The notes under the pieces are model-generated. The model ran no database searches, was not told the DNA's origin, and was given only the letters and a program-made list of their open reading frames with translations. From Flavobacteriales bacterium (GTDB lineage Bacteria > Bacteroidota > Bacteroidia > Flavobacteriales_D > Crocinitomicaceae): DNA of 36,549 nt. Below, in pieces: positions 8,979 to 17,334 of the stretch. Position 1 is the stretch's first letter. Each line of letters opens with the position of its first letter. Made by a program: the position numbers and the translations under genes. The stretch spans positions 1 to 36,549 of the forward strand of contig CANGHX010000007.1 of assembly GCA_947453715.1 (NCBI GenBank). The letters run 5' to 3'.

Positions 8979-9956
8979 TTATTTATACCATTTATGAAAA
9001 GTTACTAAAGTTGAAGTTATTTTAAAATTTAATTTATTATGCCAATTTAGAGATGGAATATTTCTTATTGATAATCCTGAATCAATCATATCAATTCCTT
9101 CTTTTTTATGTAATAAAAACAAAGCTCTAATAAAATCATATCCTATACCCATTCTTTTCAAATCAGGATTTACCAGACCCATATTCCACATAGCAAATTT
9201 ACAATTGAAATAATTTTCAAAATCCACTATCCTATATATCATAAATGCTGATGGTGTTTTTCCATGATCATAAACTACTATTTTCTGATTTGGATCATCA
9301 AATGCATTTCTAATCCATTTTTCATACAATGAATCAGCTTTATTAATATCAATCATTTTATCTGCGTGGAATCTATGAGAATTAAATGAACCTTTCGAAA
9401 ACTCAATCATATAATTTTCATCTGATTTATCGGCATAACGAAGTCTTAATTTACTAATATTATCAGATTTATATTTTCTCAAATCGAAACTATTATAAAT
9501 CCAATTTTCTATGTATAAAAATTTATTATTCTCTACCTCATGAATAACCGCAAGATCTTTTGAAGGAATTTTAAATGTTACAAATTTAATTTTTTTATCT
9601 AAACACCAATCATCAAAATGTTTCAGTAAAATTGATGTAATTTGTTTAGATTTTTCATAATCATTTTGAACTGTTATAACATAATCAATTACTGAAACAT
9701 TATAACCAAAATGTTCCTTATCCCATATTGATTCTTTAAAAAACATTAATCCACATGGATTATTACTGTTATCAAAAACTAGAAAATAATTATGGAAATC
9801 TTTTTTTAGAAAATCTATAAAGTTATCCCTCATTAATAATTTTGATGAGTTCAAACTAAATCTTTCATCTTCTAAAAATCTACCATAAAAATATTTATCA
9901 ATTAATAAATCTATTATTTCAAGATTAATTCCTTCATTTTTTTTTACAAAATACAT
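8979..9956 (-). CDS. GNAT-family N-acyltransferase, WecD-like layout
   Basis: 325-residue protein that resembles the WecD (dTDP-fucosamine acetyltransferase) type of GNAT enzyme. The N-terminal part has the W-D-x-E-x-F-G signature (IWDKEHFGYN, 77-86). The middle has SHRFHAD (193-199), like the SRF-x-D stretch of that group. The C-terminal GNAT core shows VNPDLKRMGIGYDFI (262-276), with the acetyl-CoA pyrophosphate loop RMGIG, and RNIPSLNWHNKLNF (298-311). It probably N-acylates an amino sugar made by one of the neighbouring DegT enzymes. It is separated by 6 bases from the oxygenase gene and by 12 from the GT2 gene. It is longer than WecD, and the N-terminal 60 residues are unassigned. Confidence 0.7.
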   Translation of the reverse strand: MYFVKKNEGINLEIIDLLIDKYFYGRFLEDERFSLNSSKLLMRDNFIDFLKKDFHNYFLVFDNSNNPCGLMFFKESIWDKEHFGYNVSVIDYVITVQNDYEKSKQITSILLKHFDDWCLDKKIKFVTFKIPSKDLAVIHEVENNKFLYIENWIYNSFDLRKYKSDNISKLRLRYADKSDENYMIEFSKGSFNSHRFHADKMIDINKADSLYEKWIRNAFDDPNQKIVVYDHGKTPSAFMIYRIVDFENYFNCKFAMWNMGLVNPDLKRMGIGYDFIRALFLLHKKEGIDMIDSGLSIRNIPSLNWHNKLNFKITSTLVTFHKWYK

Positions 9957-9962
9957 ATATAA

Positions 9963-10799
9963 TTATTCTTGGCCCATTTTATAAAGTCTCTCGTTTGGTG
10001 GTAGTAAGAATTCTTCAATTTTCTTAGGTGTTCTTACATGATATCCTAAAAATTGTTTAAATGAATCTGAAAACAATAACTCATCCTCTTTTTTAAACAT
10101 TGAAGGAAAATCAAATTGTTGTCTCATATATGACCTGCAACCAGTTATTGCTATTGCATGTCTCCATTTTTCAGTAGTATTAACTCCACCTTTATGCCAA
10201 CAACGAGCATTAAACAAAACTAAATCACCTGCTTTTAGAGTGTCTAAAATAATCCTGTTTTTTTCAAATTCCTTGTCAGTAGGAGCTATATATTGATTAA
10301 ATGAACTAGGCCAGATTTCCATAGCTCCATTTTCATTAGTGAAATCATCTAAAGCTATTGTCATTACTACATTAGTAATGTAGCCAGGTATCAACCTAGG
10401 ACTGTCAACATGTATTTTCCCCGCAAAATTAGTGGAAAAGGGAGGTAAAGATGATGAATTAAAAGCATGCACAATTGCTCCATGACCAAGAATGTTTCGC
10501 ATAATATTCATCACAAGACTATCGTTAAGAACATTTTGAAAACATTTTCTTCTTATCATTAATGCGTGAACCATTCCATAAAATATGTATTCTTTACTAT
10601 ACTTTATTTCATCTTCATCAATACACTCTTGAAGATTTTTTCTTAATTCATTAATAAGTTCAACCTCAAAAACATTTCTAATTATAATGACTCCTTTTTG
10701 ATTTATTAAATTATTTATTCCGTTTTCTAATAAAATATCTCCAAAATCATTACTATTAAATTCTTGGATTATTAAATTAATATTTTCCTTTTTTATCAT
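9963..10799 (-). CDS. PhyH-type Fe(II)/2-oxoglutarate-dependent oxygenase
   Basis: 278-residue oxygenase of the phytanoyl-CoA dioxygenase superfamily. The iron triad H130-x-D132...H202 is intact (KIHVDSPR and ARCWHKGG). R213 in KWRHAI is placed to bind 2-oxoglutarate. DDFTNENGAMEIWPSS (151-166) is the typical loop of the family. The protein should hydroxylate, or otherwise oxidise, a C-H bond using O2 and 2-oxoglutarate. Its ATG overlaps the stop of the DegT aminotransferase gene (ATGA), and the GNAT gene follows 6 bases later, so the substrate is probably a sugar nucleotide, an N-acyl group, or the glycan itself. Such an enzyme is not a standard part of wlb-type clusters. Family assignment is firm; substrate is unknown. 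Confidence 0.88.
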   Translation of the reverse strand: MIKKENINLIIQEFNSNDFGDILLENGINNLINQKGVIIIRNVFEVELINELRKNLQECIDEDEIKYSKEYIFYGMVHALMIRRKCFQNVLNDSLVMNIMRNILGHGAIVHAFNSSSLPPFSTNFAGKIHVDSPRLIPGYITNVVMTIALDDFTNENGAMEIWPSSFNQYIAPTDKEFEKNRIILDTLKAGDLVLFNARCWHKGGVNTTEKWRHAIAITGCRSYMRQQFDFPSMFKKEDELLFSDSFKQFLGYHVRTPKKIEEFLLPPNERLYKMGQE

Positions 10800-11899
10800 T
10801 GAAATTTATTTATTATATCAATTATAAATTCAACTTCTTTGTCAGTTAATTCAGAATACATTGGTAAACTAACACAATGTGTTGCTAAATATTCTGAATT
10901 AGGGAAATCACCTATTTTATAACCTAATGAAGAATATGCTTTTTGTAAGTGACATGGGACAGGGTAATGATAAGCTGCATTGATATCATTATCAGACAGA
11001 TGTTTTGCAAAAGCTTCTTTATACTCAACTGTAACCACAAAAAGATGATGAACTCCATCAGCATACGAAGGAATTGACTGTAATTTCACTTTCGCATTTG
11101 TAATTCCTGCGTAATATTTTTTAGAAATTTCTCTTCGTCTATTATTCCAAGATTCCAAATAATTTAATTTAACAGAAAGAGATGCTCCTTCAAGTCCTCC
11201 CATACGGTAATTATAACCAATTTCATCATGGTAATAACGTTCTGTTGAACCGTGATTTCTTAATGAATGAATATGTTTTACATATTTCTCATTATTAGTC
11301 GTAATTCCTCCTGCCTCACCGCATGCACCTAAATTTTTACCTGGATAAAAACTAAAACAAGCCATTTCACCAAATACACCTACTGTTTTTCCTTTATACC
11401 TTGCTCCATGAGCTTGTGCTGCATCTTCTACTAAAAATAAATTATGTTTATCACATATTCGCTTAACGGCATCTATATCAAATGGTTGTCCATATAAATG
11501 CACACCAATTACAGCTTTTGTTTTTGAGGTAATAGCAGCTTCAATTTTGGAAGCATCAATTTCCCATGTATCAGCTTCACAATCAACAAAAACAGGAGTT
11601 GCTCCAGCATGTGAAACTCCCCAAGCAGTTGCTATAAAAGTATTAGCAGGGATAATTACCTCATCGCCAGCCCCAATACCTAATGCTAACATGGCAAGAT
11701 GCAAAGCGATAGTTCCATTTCCAACACCAATTGAATAGTCGGAACCTATATAATTGCTGAATTTTTGCTCAAATTCTTGAACAAAAAGACCTCCAGAAAA
11801 AGCAGTTTTTTCATATACTTTTTCAAAAGCTTCAAATATTTCATTTTTTATCTGTTGGTGTTGGCCACTTAAATCCAAACAATTAATTTTATCTGCCAT
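10796..11899 (-). CDS. DegT-family 3-amino sugar aminotransferase, WlbC/WbpE-like
   Basis: 367-residue PLP aminotransferase. VEDAAQAHGA (157-166) gives the PLP aspartate D159. SFYPGKNLGACGEAGG (183-198) has the Schiff-base lysine K188; this SFYPxKNLGA form is characteristic of enzymes aminating C3 (WbpE/WlbC, FdtB, QdtB). GNGTIALHLA (60-69) is the phosphate-binding turn. It follows an acyltransferase and a Gfo/Idh/MocA oxidoreductase on the same strand, in the order oxidoreductase, acetyltransferase, aminotransferase seen in Bordetella wlbABC. That context points to UDP-GlcNAc(3NH2)A formation from the 3-keto uronic acid. A 3-amino-3,6-dideoxyhexose route is less likely, because no rml or fdtA gene is present. 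A 56-base gap separates it from the upstream gene. Confidence 0.85.
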   Translation of the reverse strand: MADKINCLDLSGQHQQIKNEIFEAFEKVYEKTAFSGGLFVQEFEQKFSNYIGSDYSIGVGNGTIALHLAMLALGIGAGDEVIIPANTFIATAWGVSHAGATPVFVDCEADTWEIDASKIEAAITSKTKAVIGVHLYGQPFDIDAVKRICDKHNLFLVEDAAQAHGARYKGKTVGVFGEMACFSFYPGKNLGACGEAGGITTNNEKYVKHIHSLRNHGSTERYYHDEIGYNYRMGGLEGASLSVKLNYLESWNNRRREISKKYYAGITNAKVKLQSIPSYADGVHHLFVVTVEYKEAFAKHLSDNDINAAYHYPVPCHLQKAYSSLGYKIGDFPNSEYLATHCVSLPMYSELTDKEVEFIIDIINKFQ

Positions 11900-11955
11900 A
11901 TTTTTTGATTGTTTAATTTTGAATGTTTAATGATTAATTATTTCTAATCCAACAT

Positions 11956-12447
11956 TCATAATCCACTTTTAACTACCCTTGCTGGATTACCAACAACTAT
12001 CGAATTTGCAGGTACATCTTTTACAACAACCGCACCTGCTCCTATTAAAGCATTTTCCCCTATTGTGATACCACATAAAATTGTTGCATTACTTCCAATA
12101 GATGCTCCTTTTTTAACGAAAGTTTCAACTAATGTCCAATCTTCGTCTGTTTGTTGAGAGCCATCTAGATTAGTTGCTCTAGGAAATAAATCGTTCGTAA
12201 ACATTACACCATGACCTACAAAACAATTGTCTTCAATATGGACACCTTCACAAATGAACGTATGACTAGAAATTTTGCAATTCTTGCCAATGGAAGCTCC
12301 TTTTTGAATTTCAACAAATGCCCCAATTTTAGAATTATCATCTATTGAACATCCATAGGCATTTACGAATTTAAATATTTTAACTCCTTCACCAAGTTTT
12401 ACATTATTTAAACTTTGTGTATGATCGTTTAACGTAACTATTTCCAT
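11956..12447 (-). CDS. left-handed beta-helix N-acetyltransferase, WlbB/WbpD-like
   Basis: 163-residue hexapeptide-repeat acyltransferase. Repeats of the [LIV]Gxxxx type run from about residue 18 to 150 (IGAFVEI, IGKNCKI, IEDNCFV, IGSNATI, IGENALI), ending in the classic GNPARVV (153-159). An insertion with FTNDLFPRA (83-91) is typical of WlbB, WbpD and FdtC enzymes, in which the N-D pair lies near the active site. It should acetylate the 3-amino group produced by the aminotransferase encoded just downstream, using acetyl-CoA. Its ATG overlaps the TGA of the oxidoreductase gene by one base, so the two are probably co-translated. Such enzymes act as trimers. Confidence 0.85.
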   Translation of the reverse strand: MEIVTLNDHTQSLNNVKLGEGVKIFKFVNAYGCSIDDNSKIGAFVEIQKGASIGKNCKISSHTFICEGVHIEDNCFVGHGVMFTNDLFPRATNLDGSQQTDEDWTLVETFVKKGASIGSNATILCGITIGENALIGAGAVVVKDVPANSIVVGNPARVVKSGL

Positions 12448-13451
12448 CAGATAATTATTTCTTTACCTCTGTTTTTGATTGATTTTTGAGAAGCTTCTAA
12501 AACTTTAACAACTTCCAATCCTAATTCAGCATTTGCTAATGGTTCCTTCGAATTGATTATACTATCTATAAAATCAAACGCAACCCCAAACAAAGCTTCT
12601 TGTGAAGAAAGCTTAGGAATAAATACATCGCCTGTACGATAATCTACCATAATTCTATTTTTTTCTTCGTCAGATGTATGATTATAACCTGTATCATAAA
12701 TGCGAATTTTTTCAGAAGGCTCCAAATCATTGTAAACCAACATCTTATCATCTCCCCCAATCAAAGTAGAGCGAACCTTTACCGGAGAGGTCCATGAACA
12801 ATTAAAATGTGCTATAAAATCGTCTTCATAATTAATAGTCATATAAGCTACATTCTCAATCCCATTATTGGTATGAGATACACCCGTAGCATTCACACTA
12901 AATGGTTTATTTTTCACTAAATAATTTAAGATCGAAATATCATGAGGTGCTAAATCCCATAATACATTGACATCAGGCTGAAACAATCCTAAATTTATAC
13001 GTGTCGAGTCAAAATATTGCAATTTACCTAATTGCTTTTGATCTATTAATTTTTTCATTTTTTGAACAGCACCAGTATACAAAAAAGTATGATCAACCAT
13101 CAAAACTAAATTCTTACTTTTTGCGATATCGATTAATTCCTTTGATTCATCTACTGAAGATGTCATTGGTTTTTCAAGTAAAACATGCTTTCCGGCCAAC
13201 AAAGCTTCCTTAGCTAAACTATAATGAGAAAATACAGGTGTAGCAATAACCACAGCATCTATATCTACATTATTAATTAATTCGCTGGTATTGGAATAAA
13301 TAATAGTATTCGAATAATTAACAGAAATTGAAGGATGCCTTTCTTTCCTAGTCTCTGCTATAGCAATAACATTACCCTCTTTTTGGCTAGAAAAATTTCT
13401 AACCAAATTTGGTCCCCAATATCCAAAACCTATTATTCCTATTTTTATCAT
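12447..13451 (-). CDS. Gfo/Idh/MocA oxidoreductase, WlbA/WbpB-like UDP-GlcNAcA 3-dehydrogenase
   Basis: 334-residue NAD(P)-dependent oxidoreductase. The N-terminal Rossmann fold has GFGYWG (8-13). The signature EKP (93-95) gives catalytic K94, H121 lies in DHTFLY, and WDLAPHDI (165-172) provides the acidic and histidine residues of the active site. The WDLAPHDI form and the neighbouring acetyltransferase and C3-type aminotransferase support UDP-N-acetylglucosaminuronate 3-dehydrogenase activity. The enzyme that makes that substrate (WbpA) is not in the window. This is the first gene of a 13-gene operon. Upstream are a perfect palindrome and a TAAATTTG promoter element shared with a divergent glycosyltransferase gene, which makes this a likely control point. 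Confidence 0.85.
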   Translation of the reverse strand: MIKIGIIGFGYWGPNLVRNFSSQKEGNVIAIAETRKERHPSISVNYSNTIIYSNTSELINNVDIDAVVIATPVFSHYSLAKEALLAGKHVLLEKPMTSSVDESKELIDIAKSKNLVLMVDHTFLYTGAVQKMKKLIDQKQLGKLQYFDSTRINLGLFQPDVNVLWDLAPHDISILNYLVKNKPFSVNATGVSHTNNGIENVAYMTINYEDDFIAHFNCSWTSPVKVRSTLIGGDDKMLVYNDLEPSEKIRIYDTGYNHTSDEEKNRIMVDYRTGDVFIPKLSSQEALFGVAFDFIDSIINSKEPLANAELGLEVVKVLEASQKSIKNRGKEIII

Positions 13452-13470
13452 TTATGAACTATTTTAAATA

Positions 13471-13497
13471 AATATATTCTATTAAATAGAATATATT
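13471..13497. promoter_or_regulatory. perfect 27-base palindrome between divergent genes (candidate operator or leader hairpin)
   Basis: Two exactly complementary 13-base arms (13471-13483 and 13485-13497) flank a single central A. The arms are AT-rich with a TTCTATT/AATAGAA core. It lies 20 bases upstream of the ATG at 13451, between that ATG and the minus-strand TAAATTTG element at 13503-13510, so it would be in the transcribed leader of the 13-gene operon. It is 73-99 bases upstream of the plus-strand gene. Either a dimeric repressor site or an mRNA hairpin fits. The symmetry is seen directly; the role is inferred. Confidence 0.55.
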
Positions 13498-13502
13498 ATC
13501 TA

Positions 13503-13510
13503 CAAATTTA
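13503..13510 (-). promoter_or_regulatory. candidate promoter -7 element for the 13-gene operon
   Basis: On the minus strand this reads TAAATTTG, an exact match to the Bacteroidota -7 pattern TAnnTTTG, located 52 bases upstream of the oxidoreductase ATG at 13451. No TTG is present at the expected 17-23 base distance upstream, so only half of the promoter is recognisable. It is the only good match between the two divergent genes on this strand. Confidence 0.35.
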
Positions 13511-13569
13511 TAATTTTCTATGTAATATTGTAAATATAAAAATGTAAGTTAGAGACAAAATTAATATTC

Positions 13570-14289
13570 ATGAAAAAACTTTCAATAATTATTCCTGCAT
13601 ATAATGAAGAGAAAACAATTCACTTAATTTTAAATAAGTTAAAGAATGTTTCACTAATAGATGAAATTGTAAAAGAAATAATTATTGTTAATGATTGCTC
13701 TAAAGATAAAACTGAGGAAGCTATTCAAAAATATATTGCTTTAAATCCAGAACTAAAAATAAGCTATTTCAAACACGAAATAAATCAAGGTAAAGGTGCT
13801 GCTCTACATACAGGCATATCAAAAGCTACAGGAGATTATTTGATAATTCAAGATGCAGATTTAGAGTATGATCCCAATGAATATAATCTATTATTAAAGC
13901 CTATAATTGAAGATTTTGCAGATGTTGTTTATGGTTCTCGTTTCATAGGAGGAAAACCACACAGAATATTGTTTTTCTGGCATTCAATTGGTAACAGATT
14001 TCTAACATTTATTTCAAATATGTTGACAAATTTGAATTTGACGGATATGGAAACATGCTATAAATTGTTTCGTACTGAAATTATTCAAAATATTAGTTTA
14101 AATGAAAAAAGATTTGGCTTTGAACCTGAAGTAACAGCTAAAATAGCAAGGATAAAAAATATTAGAATATACGAAGTAGGTATTTCGTATTATGGAAGAA
14201 CCTATGAAGAGGGCAAAAAAATTGGATGGAAAGATGCTGTTCGAGCATTGTATTGTATGATTAAATATAATATATTTAATCGTAAATAA
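13570..14289 (+). CDS. DPM1-like glycosyltransferase family 2
   Basis: 239-residue soluble GT2 resembling polyprenyl/dolichol-phosphate mannosyl- or glucosyltransferases. [10 protein letters not shown] (5-14), [11 protein letters not shown] (38-48), [12 protein letters not shown] (72-83) and the metal site QDADLEYDP (94-102) match that group, and YGSRF follows later. Unlike the two GtrB-like proteins of the locus, it has no C-terminal membrane segments, which is normal for DPM1-type enzymes. It is one of only two plus-strand genes in a 34-kb minus-strand array. It is divergent from the 13-gene operon and its last 14 bases overlap the GT61 gene tail to tail. Its promoter is not clear: TAATTTTC at 13511-13518 is a 7/8 match to the -7 pattern without a proper -33 element. 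Confidence 0.88.
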   Translation: MKKLSIIIPAYNEEKTIHLILNKLKNVSLIDEIVKEIIIVNDCSKDKTEEAIQKYIALNPELKISYFKHEINQGKGAALHTGISKATGDYLIIQDADLEYDPNEYNLLLKPIIEDFADVVYGSRFIGGKPHRILFFWHSIGNRFLTFISNMLTNLNLTDMETCYKLFRTEIIQNISLNEKRFGFEPEVTAKIARIKNIRIYEVGISYYGRTYEEGKKIGWKDAVRALYCMIKYNIFNRK

Positions 14290-15382
14290 CATTTTCCATT
14301 AATGATAAATTATTCTTTAACAACTCAATTTCTATATAAACATTGCTATTCACAAGATAGTCTTTTTCATTTAAAATAGATTTTTTTCCAAAAGACAAAT
14401 TAGAATTATCTAATAAAACTGGATTCCCAAATTGAATAAAATAATCAATCTCAATACAACTTGCTAACCTCCAAAAAGGAAAGGTATATTCTAACTCTGC
14501 ATATTTTCGATTGACAAACTCAAGTACTTTTGCACTTTTATTCATAAACATTAAATTTGATAAACCTGCCCCATGTAGTGATATAAAATGAGTTGCTTTA
14601 CTCATCATAGCTACTTGTTCCCAAAAATTTAATTTTTCAAAAACAATCGCCTCATAACCAAACTTTTCTAATTCTAGAATAACTTCACTCTCGTTTTCAA
14701 TACTTCGAACACCTCTTAAGGATCGACTTAAATATATTTTTGTAGGAAAAATTTTATTATTTATTTTAATATTCGCAAATTCAGTTAATTTATTTTTTGT
14801 GTCAACAATCACATCTTGAAAAAAAGAAGCTGTATAATCTCTTGTGGTTGGCATTAATAAATGAGGCACAAATAATTGATGATCTTGAGGGATTATTTCA
14901 ACACTTAGATTAAATGCCATTAGACTATCCTTTACATATGAAATATTACCCCATGTTTGGGGATAAATTAAAGTTACATTTTCTAAACCAATTTCATTTT
15001 CAATTTGAATTAATCTAGGTAAAAAACTTGTGATCCAAAATGAATAATTAAACCATTTTGAATGAATTAAAATGTATGTTTTATTTTCGTCTAAATGAAG
15101 ATTTGGAATACTTTTCCCACATTTACTTACAATATATTTTTCGAAAGTATCCTTCCAAAAAAAAGAATAAAATGACTTATCTTCTTTTCTTTTTAAGTTA
15201 AACGCACAACCGCCTACCAATCGACCATATTTTAATACTAAGCCATCAAACGTTACAAAACAATTATTAATTCGTTTAATTTTAGGTGATTTTTGTCTAT
15301 AATTAATTCGCTTTTTTAAATGTAATAATAATTCTTCATCACAATTAATCGGTAATTTGGTACTATGAATTGCAGATTTCAT
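14276..15382 (-). CDS. glycosyltransferase family 61 (DUF563-like)
   Basis: 368-residue protein with the C-terminal signature of GT61 enzymes: KIYLSR (215-220), RSIENESEV (226-234), and [11 protein letters not shown] (269-279) after ATHFIS. The N-terminal half has [14 protein letters not shown] (111-124), corresponding to the usual NYFHW region. In plants and fungi the family contains xylosyl-, arabinosyl- and GlcNAc-transferases; bacterial members occur in capsule loci with undefined donors. It is the last gene of the 12-gene unit that starts with wzt. Its ATG overlaps the upstream GT2 stop by 4 bases, and its 3' end overlaps the convergent GT2 gene by 14 bases. Confidence 0.82.
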   Translation of the reverse strand: MKSAIHSTKLPINCDEELLLHLKKRINYRQKSPKIKRINNCFVTFDGLVLKYGRLVGGCAFNLKRKEDKSFYSFFWKDTFEKYIVSKCGKSIPNLHLDENKTYILIHSKWFNYSFWITSFLPRLIQIENEIGLENVTLIYPQTWGNISYVKDSLMAFNLSVEIIPQDHQLFVPHLLMPTTRDYTASFFQDVIVDTKNKLTEFANIKINNKIFPTKIYLSRSLRGVRSIENESEVILELEKFGYEAIVFEKLNFWEQVAMMSKATHFISLHGAGLSNLMFMNKSAKVLEFVNRKYAELEYTFPFWRLASCIEIDYFIQFGNPVLLDNSNLSFGKKSILNEKDYLVNSNVYIEIELLKNNLSLMENVIYD

Positions 15383-16308
15383 TTCATTTTTTTAATAAAC
15401 CTAATTAAAGAACTAACAATTGGAATTGAATATAAAATAGAGACAAATAATATTTTATTAGTCTTTCCATTATAACCATTGGGAAAATAAAACAAAGATA
15501 TAAGTCCATTTAGAATTGTTTTCAATTTTCGATTAGCACCAAAACACTTTTGACTGATATGAAAATAACACATACTTATCAACCGATTCTTTTCTTTTTT
15601 AGGTAAAAAAGGTAACAACTCTTTTTTTGAAAATATTCTTTTTAAATAGAATAATTCCTTTTCCCATTTATTTTTATCCCCATGGGTAAAACTATCCGCT
15701 GCAGCAACATATACAGTAGTTCTCTCATTGATCTGTATAATCGGATAACCTTTTGCCGCAATTCTTAAACTGGTATCCATGTCTTCACAAATTATTACTT
15801 CTGGATCGAATTTAACTTTTTCAAAAATAGAATTATGTACAGCCCATCTTTGCGGGTTTACAGTGAAATGTAAAAAATAAGTAAATGGATCATACTTATT
15901 AAAATCAGGACAAGTTCTTTCGGTTCTTTGCCCTTCTTCAGTTTCATTCCATGCATTGACAAAATAGAAAGCTTTTGTGAAATTATTTATTTTAATTGAA
16001 TTGTAAATAGTTTCTAAATGATTTGTCAAATGATAGTCATCACTATCTAAAAAGCATATATATTCTCCTTTAGCTATATCAATGGCTTTATTCCTTGATA
16101 TACATCGCTCCTGATTTTGTGAATTTTTAAAGTAAACTATTCGGTTATCCTCAATACTTTTAATAACATCAAAAGTATTGTCTGATGAAGAATCATCAAT
16201 AATGATGATTTCAAAATCCTGAAAAGTTTGATTTAAAAGACTCTTAATAGCTTTATCAATTGAATGAGCTCTATTAAAAGTTGGAATAATTATTGAAAAA
16301 AAAATCAT
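15379..16308 (-). CDS. glycosyltransferase family 2
   Basis: 309-residue GT2. Its motifs are FSIIIPTFNR (4-13), the nucleotide-binding pair in IDDSSSD (37-43), RNKAI, and DSDD (88-91) preceded by GEYICFL. A late CEDMD stretch supplies the acidic general base. The C-terminal 50 residues are hydrophobic and basic and may attach the enzyme to the membrane. The layout and the N-terminal 110 residues resemble the GT2 at 3167, which suggests duplication or related specificity. It overlaps both neighbours by 4 bases (ATGA), so it is embedded in the operon. Sugar donor unknown. Confidence 0.9.
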   Translation of the reverse strand: MIFFSIIIPTFNRAHSIDKAIKSLLNQTFQDFEIIIIDDSSSDNTFDVIKSIEDNRIVYFKNSQNQERCISRNKAIDIAKGEYICFLDSDDYHLTNHLETIYNSIKINNFTKAFYFVNAWNETEEGQRTERTCPDFNKYDPFTYFLHFTVNPQRWAVHNSIFEKVKFDPEVIICEDMDTSLRIAAKGYPIIQINERTTVYVAAADSFTHGDKNKWEKELFYLKRIFSKKELLPFLPKKEKNRLISMCYFHISQKCFGANRKLKTILNGLISLFYFPNGYNGKTNKILFVSILYSIPIVSSLIRFIKKMK

Positions 16309-17330
16309 CTTTCATCCATATTATGTTCTATACATTTTAATTTGTAATTCATAATTTGATTATACTTTTCATCAAATTTTTTCCTATCTAGTAAATATAT
16401 CTTAATATTTAGATATGTCCTTTTAATTTCTGATTTACTTATATAGTTTTTAGATTGAATTAATAATTTTAAAAGATGTATTAGTGAATAAATTATTTCT
16501 TTAATCCAAAAACATTTGACTAAATTATTATTGTTAGTGTTCCAAATTCTATAATACAATGAACTATAAGGCCCCGAAAACTCCATTCCTTTGTTCAATA
16601 TTTTCGCTTGTTCTAAATTTAATCTTTCCCTTGAAATATTATGTTTAAATATAAGATTTTCAGCATACCAAATTTCATAACCTAAATACTTTATTGCCCA
16701 GCATAATTCTCCATCTTCACCTCCAATATTCTTACTATTAAATTTTCTTTCACCCGGAGTAAAATTAAAAATAAATTCAAAACCTAATTTTTTTGTTTTT
16801 AAATATGCATCTTTCTTTATCCACATTCCAGCACCATAAACTACGTTTCTTTCAGGGTATACATTACCGGTTTTAAGAGCTTGAGGAGCACATGCAAAAT
16901 TATAGGCATAACGTTCAAACCAATCTGGTATGTTTTCTATATTACCAAGAATACCTCGCCCACCTAAAACACCTATTTGGGGATTGTTTTCAAAATACTG
17001 TAATCCAATATTTAAATAATTAATTGATAACTCATTATCATCATCACAAATAATTATATAATTCCCATTTGCTAAATGAAATCCTTTTTCTAAAGCGAAT
17101 ACTTTACCTGGCTTAAATTCTTGTTCTAAAATTAATGGAATTTCAGAATTAATTGTTGTCCAAAATGTTTTTACATATGATATTACATTTTCAGTTGAAG
17201 CATTATCTATAATAATTAATTCAAAATTTTTATTTCTATCGATTACTAATTTTGAGATAGCAATTAACGTTTTCTCCAATTTAGAAATCCCATTATAAGT
17301 AGCTATGATTATACTAATTTCAATATTCAC
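16305..17330 (-). CDS. glycosyltransferase family 2
   Basis: 341-residue GT2 with ISIIIATYNG (5-14), the acidic residue in IIDNAST (40-46), PGKVFALEKG (74-83) and the metal site CDDDNE (95-100). GGED in the region just past residue 200, followed by ELCW, supplies the catalytic acid/base position. The segment between (GGRGILGN, then PDWFERYAYNF) is typical of a GT2 group seen in Bacteroidota polysaccharide loci, but I cannot name its donor. The last 90 residues are basic. The gene lies 4 bases after the upstream GT2 and overlaps the next by 4. Confidence 0.9.
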   Translation of the reverse strand: MNIEISIIIATYNGISKLEKTLIAISKLVIDRNKNFELIIIDNASTENVISYVKTFWTTINSEIPLILEQEFKPGKVFALEKGFHLANGNYIIICDDDNELSINYLNIGLQYFENNPQIGVLGGRGILGNIENIPDWFERYAYNFACAPQALKTGNVYPERNVVYGAGMWIKKDAYLKTKKLGFEFIFNFTPGERKFNSKNIGGEDGELCWAIKYLGYEIWYAENLIFKHNISRERLNLEQAKILNKGMEFSGPYSSLYYRIWNTNNNNLVKCFWIKEIIYSLIHLLKLLIQSKNYISKSEIKRTYLNIKIYLLDRKKFDEKYNQIMNYKLKCIEHNMDER

Positions 17331-17334
17331 AACC

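Noticed and set aside
9963-10799. Ectoine hydroxylase or phytanoyl-CoA hydroxylase by name
   Set aside because: Only the superfamily and metal ligands are supported; the context is sugar modification, so a specific name would be invented.
11547-11738. Small plus-strand frame rich in Pro, Ala and Ile
   Set aside because: It is the shadow of the DegT aminotransferase conserved core; no promoter or homology is apparent.
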